From contig CALLLY010000385.1 in the NCBI GenBank assembly GCA_938008205.1, positions 1 to 33,976 of the forward strand: a stretch of DNA of 33,976 nucleotides, read 5' to 3'. This document shows positions 1 through 9,000 of this stretch, piece after piece. Source of the DNA: an uncultured Granulosicoccaceae bacterium (GTDB lineage: Bacteria > Pseudomonadota > Gammaproteobacteria > Granulosicoccales > Granulosicoccaceae). Numbering within the stretch: the first letter of the stretch is position 1; each line of letters starts with the position of its first letter. The notes beneath the pieces are model-generated. The model was not told the origin of the DNA. It did not search any database and worked only from the letters and a program-made list of their open reading frames with translations. The position numbers were made by a program, and so were the translations under genes.

Positions 1-2
1 TT

Positions 3-3000
3 AACAGCCTGGCATCTCAGGATCTGGTCAACAAGTCACTGCAATCTATCGGCTACAGCAACGCCAGCGAGTCACCTCCCGGACTGGTTTCGATCGAATG
101 GCAATTCAATGATGGATACAGCGGTTCACCAGTGTTTGGTGGGGCCGAGAGCGTGTCAGGAAATACGCTGGTCAGTATCAATGAAATACCGGACATCGCC
201 ATTGATCTGGTTAGCTTGGCGAAATCGTCTGATGAAGACACCACGCTGGTGATCTCTAACGAGTTAACAATTACCCACGATCAAAATCCCTCAGAGGCGG
301 TTACTGCAGATCTAACTGTTACCAACGGTACTTTGTCAATCTCCACACTTCCTGCCGTCACAATAACAGGCAACACAACCAGCGCAATTTCCTTAACTGG
401 CAGCCTGGCAGACATAAACACTTTACTGCAGTCTATAACCTACACACCTGATTCCGAGTTTCATGGTAATGACTCTCTATTTATCTCAGCCTCTGTCGGG
501 TCACCCGCGTACACTACAACTGCCACCATGGGGCTCGGTGTTCAGGAAGTAAACGATACACCGGTAATCAACGACTACGGCACCTATGTGACTCACCAGT
601 TAGGCGGGCCTGTCACTGTAATCGATTCCGATATCAGCATCAGCGATCTGGAGCTTACCAACAGCACAAACTACGCTGGCGCCACACTTTCACTCACTAG
701 AGCCAATGCCGTCGACTACGCGCCGACGCCCCAGTTTTCAAGCAACCCAACTGATGTTTTCTCAGCATCAACACAGACCAGTAACTTGCTGGAAGGCAGC
801 AATGTTACTGATGGTGCAACAATTTTCGGCAGCGTTACTACCAATAGCGATGGAATCTTAACCATTGTATTTAATGGCAACGCGACCAAAGCCAGAATAG
901 ATGCACTAATGCAATCTATTGAGTATCGAAACTTCAGCACCTGGCCGGCAGACAGCAACAGCTGGCCACACGATGAAATTTCCTTGAAATGGACCTTCAA
1001 TGACAACGGAATAAACGATAGCGGGGTGAGCATCCCCTTCACTGCTAAAGATGGCATTGGGTATAGTCATATAGATCTTTCCACTACCGACACTCAACCG
1101 GTAGAAATAGAGAGGAATGATCTGTACCTGAACACCGGCGCTCCGGATCAACTACTGGACCGAAGCTATTTGCTTTATGTCGATGTAGATACCGCCGACA
1201 GTAATCTTAACTACAAGATCACGAATTATTCTGACAACAATATATCCGTAAAGAAAAACGGCATTGCCCTGGTAGCGGGTCAGTCATTTTCCCAGGCAGA
1301 TATTAATCTCGGAATAATCACGGTTAGTACCACTGCCACGTCAACCAAATCAGAAAGCTTCGACTTTGAAGTTTCGGGCCATAGCAGCAGTATAAACTCG
1401 ACCTTTTTCATTGAGGTTACCAATAGCGATCCTTCAGAGTTACTTTCAGGATTGCGAATGAATATGGACGGAGGCAACGACGCCTTCCTGGGAGACACAG
1501 AGCAGTTCAAATTCATGAACAATACTCCCGGCTTCGACAAATTCACCTTTGAATTTACGGTATCCGGATTACAAGCCAACCCTGGCTTGCAGGAGACAAC
1601 GTTATACTCTGGCGTAGGTATCCCTGGACGCTACGACGGCCATTGGGAACATCTTGTTATTAAACCGGTTGCAGGCACTGACGACGGAATCATTGAATGG
1701 GATACAGCGCTATATAACCCTTCAAGTGGAGGACCCGCAATTTCCGCACTGGCACCAGGGGTTTTTGACGGAGGCATTCACTTCATTGCGCTCACTTTTG
1801 AAATGCAGGCAAATGGAACAATAGAGCTCTATTACGACGGCACTAAAACTACGGCATCCAACAACCGCGACGGAAGTAATATTTGGGGTGGGGATTTTCC
1901 TAGAGTATTCGGTCAGCAGCTGGTTGACGGCAGCGTTTTCGGGGCACCGGAAGACTTTGACGGGTATCTGTTCGATCAGGGCAAACATTTCTCCGGTACA
2001 TTTCACGAAATTCGAGTGTGGAATGTCATCCGCACTCAAAGCGACATAGACAACCATATCTCTGGCAGATATGACCCGTATCCAACCGATAAAGCAGATT
2101 TGATCGTCGATTGGCACATGCACGATCCAAACGGCGACAAGTCAGTATTTGAAATCATTGATACAACCACCACTGAAGGTGCTGATGAAGACCCGCAACC
2201 CATACTAAAAGTAGGGCACGCAACCGGTAGCGGATTTATTCCCTCAACACCCACTGACGAGCTGGTGCTCGCAGAGAACGCCACTGCAGGCACAGTTGTC
2301 GGTTACGTCCAGCCACAGGAGCCTGATCCGAGTCACGACGGCTACACCTACGCCATAACCCCGGAAGCAGGTTATACCTCGCCATTCAGCATTGAGGCAA
2401 GCACCGGCCGAATAACACTTGATGATCCAGATCTGCTTCCAGCAGGGCTCACACCATATCCGCTGCGCGTCACCGTCGATAACCCGTTCTGGTCCGAAGT
2501 GGTTCCAATTCACATCACTCCGATCAACGATGCCCCGGTTCTGAATCTAGGTAGTAATGCTCCTGTATCTCTCACTGAAGGTGATGCGGCAATTATTCTT
2601 AATCCTGAGATAACTGTTGAAGATACGGAACTGGAGGCTTCCGACTTTAGTGGTGCGACACTCACGATCGAGAGAACTGACGCATCGGGTATCACGCCTG
2701 ACCCGCAATTGCAGGATCAATTCAGTTCCGACTTATTCGCCTCAGCCAGTGGTCTTTACTCTGTTGATCAAACCAGTTCAAGACTGCAATTGACATTTAA
2801 CAGTGGTGCTACCAAAGCCGATGTTGATACGGTACTCCAATCAATAAAATATCAAAACACCAGTGATGATCCTCAATCCAATATCACACTGACTTGGACA
2901 TTCAGCGATGGTAACACCGGAACTCAAGGTAAAGGGGGAGCACTTACGGATAGCGTGCAAACCAGTGTCAGCATCACTCCCGTAAATGATCCACCCGTTT

Positions 3001-6000
3001 TAAGCAGCCTTTCTTCCCCGTTTATCAGTATCGCTGAAGATACCAGCATCGATATTTTCGGTGGTGATCTACTGCCTTATGTCACGGACGATGGCGACCT
3101 CAGTGAATTTTTGGTAACTGCTTACGAGGGGTCGCTGTTAACCGCGATCACAGGAACAGTAGCGTCTGACAAGTATGTCTGGACGCCTCCTGCTGACGCG
3201 ACGGGAATATTCCGGGCATTTGATGTACAGGCAAAAGACGACTCTGGTGCATTGTCTGCCGATATTGAGTCAGTATACATAGAGGTCACGCAGATCAGTG
3301 ATGAACCTTCTGGTACTGACAGCGTTTTGGAGATACTCGAAGATAGCACACTGACACTGGCTCCCAGTCACTTCGGTTTTACAGATGCTGACTCGGATAC
3401 ATTTAATTCAATAAAGCTTAACAGCGTCACTAACGCAACTTTGCAACGTTCCGGTAGCGGAGTCGCCGTCCCGATTACAGTAACCATAGGTGATCTCACC
3501 GCAAATCCAATAGAAGTGGTTCCCCCGGCAGATCTTTCCGAACAAAGCATAAGTGTGAGTTTTCAGGTGATTGACGACGGGGCCAATAACACCGACTCAA
3601 CTGCTAATACACTCACAATCAATGTCACAGGTGTCAACGATCCGCCGACGTCTGTGGACAATACGGTCTCAACTACCGAGGACAATACACTTACATTTGC
3701 CGTTGGCGATTTCGCATTCGAAGACAATATAGATATCACAGGCTCAAAATCAGCCGGAGATGACCCTTACAGCATTATATTAGTATCACTGCCGGCAACC
3801 GGCCAATTATTACTCAATGAAATACCGCTGTATGAAGAAGATGAAATTTTATACTCGGAAATTACGTCGCTGACCTATGTTCCCGAGCCTGACAGCACAA
3901 CAGCGTCCTTCTTTGACTACAAAGTCAGAGATCTCGGTGGCACCGACGAAGGCGGATTAGATATCTCCACGTCATCATACCGAATAGATTTGTTAGTTAC
4001 CGCGGAAAACGACCCGAGCGTACTTACAGGAATCGAGACTTCCCCGACCACATTTAGTACATCACCGGTTACGATTACCAATACAATTACCATCACCGAT
4101 ATCGATGATACGCTTATTGAATCAGCATTGGTAAAAATCAGCAACAATTTCATCGTTGGCGAGGATATGTTGACCATCCCGGCTCCGCCGGTAATTACTG
4201 CCAACGTGGATTTAGTTAACGGTGAAATACACCTCAGCGGCTCTGCGTCAGTGAGTGACTATGAAGCCGCAATGAGATCTATCCAATACCAGAATTCAAG
4301 TGGAAGCCCGACAGCACTAACTCGAACAGTGAGTTTTACCGTTAACGATGGTGATACAGACAGCAACACGGTATCGCGAACCATCGATATCACTGATGTC
4401 AATGATGCACCGACCCTGACGGCAATGGAAGTCGGTAACGCGGTTCACTCTGAGGGCGCATCACCCACCGTCATTACCGACAGTCTGGTTGTCACCGACG
4501 TCGATAATACCCAGCTCACCTCTGCACAGATCGAGATCACCGGTAATTTCGAACCGGCAGAAGACAAGCTACTTTTCGCTGATCAGTCCGGGATAACTGA
4601 AGCCTATAATAGCTTTAGCGGTGTACTCAGTCTTACCGGTGTCGCTCCAACGAGTGCCTACCAGGATGCAATCCGTTCCGTCACTTACCAAAATATCAGT
4701 GACACGCCTTCTACCGTCACCCGATCTGTCAGCGTTTCGGTCAATGACGGTGACCTGGACAGTAATATTTCTGCAAGAAATATTACTGTTATTGCCACCA
4801 ACGACGCACCAATAATCACTACTATAGAGCCAACCAACACCACCTATACTGAAAACACCTCGCCTGTGTCGCTAACTGACACTCTGACGATTAATGATGC
4901 TGATGACACATTAATAGAGTCGGCTTCAATTAGCATTTCGAGCAATTTCATTTCTGCCGAAGACGTTCTGGGTTTTACCAATCAATCAGGTATAGCAGGT
5001 AGTTTCGACAACGCTACCGGCATTTTATCACTCAGCGGTACAGCGACAATAGTTGACTATCAAAATGTACTGAGATCTGTTTCTTACATTAACAATAGCG
5101 ATAATCCAACAATAACACCAAGAATAGTAAGTTTTTCAGTCAGTGACGCAAACAATGCCAGTAATAGTGTATCGCGAACTATAGACATCAGCGCTGAAAA
5201 TGACGCTCCGACACTATCAGCTATTGAAACCAGCAATGTTTTGTTCACCGAAAACAGTACACCTGTGACAATAACCAATAATCTGGTGGTCTCAGACATT
5301 GATAACACACATATTGATTCTGCTAATGTTCAGATCACTGGCAACTTTTCATCTGTTGAAGACCAACTGCTATTCACTGATCAATCCGGCATTTCCGGAA
5401 TCTACAATAGTCTCACCGGTATACTCAGCCTGACAGGCACAGCATCTACACTGGCGTACCAGGACGCACTACGATCGGTAGTCTACCAAAACACCAGTGA
5501 CTCACCTGCCACACTCGCGCGAACGCTCAGTATATCAATCAATGATGGCGCTCTGGACAGCAATGTTGCGGTCAGAAATATCGATGTCTTCGCCACTAAT
5601 GATCCGCCGACACTGGCAACCATCGAAGCGAGTAATGCGACTTATATGGAAAACGCTGCACCGCTCTTCGTAACAAGCAGCCTCACAACAGCCGATGTGG
5701 ATGACGCGTTCATTGATTTCGCTACTGTCAGTATCTCCGGCAACTTCATATCTGCGGAAGATTCTCTTGGTTTTACCGACCAATCGGGTATTAACGGAGA
5801 CTTTAACAACAGCACGGGCATTTTATCCTTAAGCGGTACGGCAACACTCAACGACTACCAGGATGCGCTGCGCTCGGTTACCTACATGAACAGCAGCGAT
5901 AATCCGACTGTAGCTCCAAGAACCATCAGCCTAACGGTTAATGATGGCGATGACGACAGCAATATTGTGTCTCGAATTATTGATATCAATGCTGAAAATG

Positions 6001-9000
6001 ACGCCCCCTCAATCTCGGCAATAGAATTCTCCAGTGTCAATTACACCGAGGGGGACGGCATGGCAACGGTAACTAACACCCTGACAATTGCGGATCGGGA
6101 TAACACTCATATTCAGTCAGCAATTATTGCTATTGCCACAAACTATCTGCCACTCGAGGATGTACTGGCATTCGTCGATCAACCCAACATCACCGGTAGT
6201 TTCAATAGCAGTAACGGTGAACTGTCCCTCAGCGGACTCGCAACTGTCGGTGACTATGAAAATGCGATCAGGGCCGTTACGTACGAAAACACCAGTCTCA
6301 ACCCGTCAACATCCAATCGCACCATCAGTTTTCAGGTAAATGACGGGAGCCAGGATAGCAACAGCGTATTTCGTGAAATTGTTGTTAATGCAGTAAACAA
6401 TGCTCCTGCTCTATTGACTATCGAAAGTACTAACGCAAGTTTTACGGAAAACAATGCTCCCACAATTATCACGGATAGTCTGTCTATAAAAGACCACGAC
6501 AGCTCCAACATTGTTTCGGCTACCGTCAGTATCACAGGTAACTTCTCCGCCAGCCAGGACAAACTGCTCTTTACTAATCAGAGTGGAATTACCGGCAACT
6601 ACGACTCGCTTAACGGGGTCATGACACTCACCGGGCCAGCGTCGTTAAATGCCTATAAAAGCGCATTAACTTCAGTATCGTATGAAAACACCAGCGAAAA
6701 TCCCGACATCGCTCCCAGGACGGTAACATTTCAGATCAGCGACGGGAGCTTGAATAGTAATAGCGCGGCCAGAGACATGGAGATTGTCGCCACCAACGAC
6801 TCACCCGTGGTATCAAATATTGAAAGCATTCATGCCAGTTATAGCGAGAATAGTACTCCCATCGCCATCACTGATACGCTGCAAATTGCTGATATAGACG
6901 ATACCGCGATCGATACCGCCAGTGTAAAGATTATCGGTAATTTCGTACCGGGAGAGGATGTTCTCTCGTTTATCGATCAGTCTGGAATTTCAGGTGTGTA
7001 TGATTCCGTGGCCGGCGAGATGACCTTATCAGGAAGTGCATTTGTCACGGATTACCAAAATGCGATCAGATCCGTGACCTACCACAACATCAGTGACAAC
7101 CCCAGTCTGTTGCCACGAACCGTCATTTTCAGCGTATTCGATGGTGAAGGTCAAAGCAACTCACTTGGCCGGGATGTTGATGTTTCTCCAGTAAACGATA
7201 GCCCGGTACTCCACAACATTGAGTCCGGGCCAGCGACTTATACAGAAGGCGGTCCAGGCACAGCGATTACAGCTACGTTGTCGATTACAGATATCGACGA
7301 TTCACAGATCGAGGGGGCCGTTGTAAGCATCAGCGGCAACTATATTCCAACAGAAGATATTCTCGATTTCAGTGGCATGCCGGGGATCATTAGTAACTTC
7401 AACCCCGTAACGGGAGACCTGACCCTGAGTGGCACCGCATTACTGAGCGATTATGAAACCGCTCTTCGCAATGTTGTCTATAGAAACACCAGCGACAATC
7501 CGAACCAGCCAGCAAGGACAATCAGCTTTATTGTCAATGACGGTGAAAATTCCAGCACGCCGTTGACTCGCAGCGTTGTTAACAATGCGACCAATGATGC
7601 GCCTGGCCTGCAGAATATTGAGTCCAGCGTACTCAACTACATCGAAAACAGCTCGCCAATTGAAATCACAGACACCCTGACTATTGTCGATGTCGATGAT
7701 CTTTATATGGAGTCTGCCACGGTCACAGTAACCAATAACTTCGTTCCCGCAGAAGACATACTGGCTTTTAGCGATCAACTTGGCATTACCGGCGCTTACA
7801 ACAGCACAACTGGTCAGCTTACCTTGTCCGGTACTGCGACTGTTGCAGACTACCAAACCGCTCTGCGAGCGGTGACGTACCAGAACACCAGTGACGATCC
7901 GGATTCTGCCGCGCGCACAATCACTTTCGTGATCAATGACGGCAACGAGAACAGCCCTTTTGTCAGCAGACAATTGGCGCTCGAAATTGTCAACGACCCG
8001 CCCGTGCTGTCGTCAGTAGAGAGCACCCCTGTGAGTTTTACGGAAAACGGCACTCCGGTGGCAATTTCTTCCAGCATCGTGGTAGACGATACAGATGATG
8101 TAGCAATCGAATCAGCCACAATTCAACTCACGAATAATTTCTTCGCCAACGAGGATCGTCTGCATTACAACACGGTACCCGGTATTACCGGAAACTATGA
8201 TTCGACGACCGGAATCCTGACGCTTTCTGGTTCAGCGGCCGCTGCGAATTATGAGTCAGCCCTGCGGTCCGTATACTACGAGAATATCAGCGACAACCCA
8301 TCAATAGCGGTTCGTACCGTCAGCGTTTCAGTTTATGACGGTGACACTCACAGTAACACCATCACTCGCGATATCGTAAATCAGGCAATCAATGATGCGC
8401 CTGTAATTTCCAGCATAGAAAGTACAATCGCTGAATACACGGAAAACGCCATACCACTGCCCATCACAAATAATTTAACCATTGACGATACTGACAGCAC
8501 TCTACTAACCGAATCCACTATTGCAATAAGTAACAATTTTACTCCGAGCGAAGACGTACTCGTATTCTCAGACCAGTCTGGAATTAGCGGAAACTACGAT
8601 CCCGTTGTTGGCATTTTGACATTGAACGGAACTGCATCACTGGCGAACTACCAGGAAGCGCTCCGTTCTATCACCTATGTAAACACCAGTGACAACCCGA
8701 GTGCTGTTACCAGAGCAATTACCATCAGTGTTAAAGATGACACTGACAGCAGCAACACACTGTCAATAAGCATCAATATTACACCAGTAAATGATGCGCC
8801 ATCCGGCAATGACTTTACCTTGAATGTACTGGAGGATTCGCACCACCAATTCATATCTTCAGAATTCGGTTTCACCGATATACTCGACAGTCATGAATTT
8901 AAAGCGATTCATGTCAACTCTTTGCCAGCCATCGGCGAGCTACTACTCGGCAGCAATAGCGTTGCTGTGAATGACGTTATCGGGAAATCCGATATTGATA

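Noticed and set aside
7440-7973. 177-codon antisense ORF within the giant gene
   Set aside because: It is the complement of the repeat array; its sequence shows no domain and is explained by codon structure of the sense repeats.
4008-8789. Tandem array considered as CRISPR or satellite DNA
   Set aside because: Units are 399 bp, in frame and protein-coding throughout, with divergent DNA; there are no short identical repeats with spacers.
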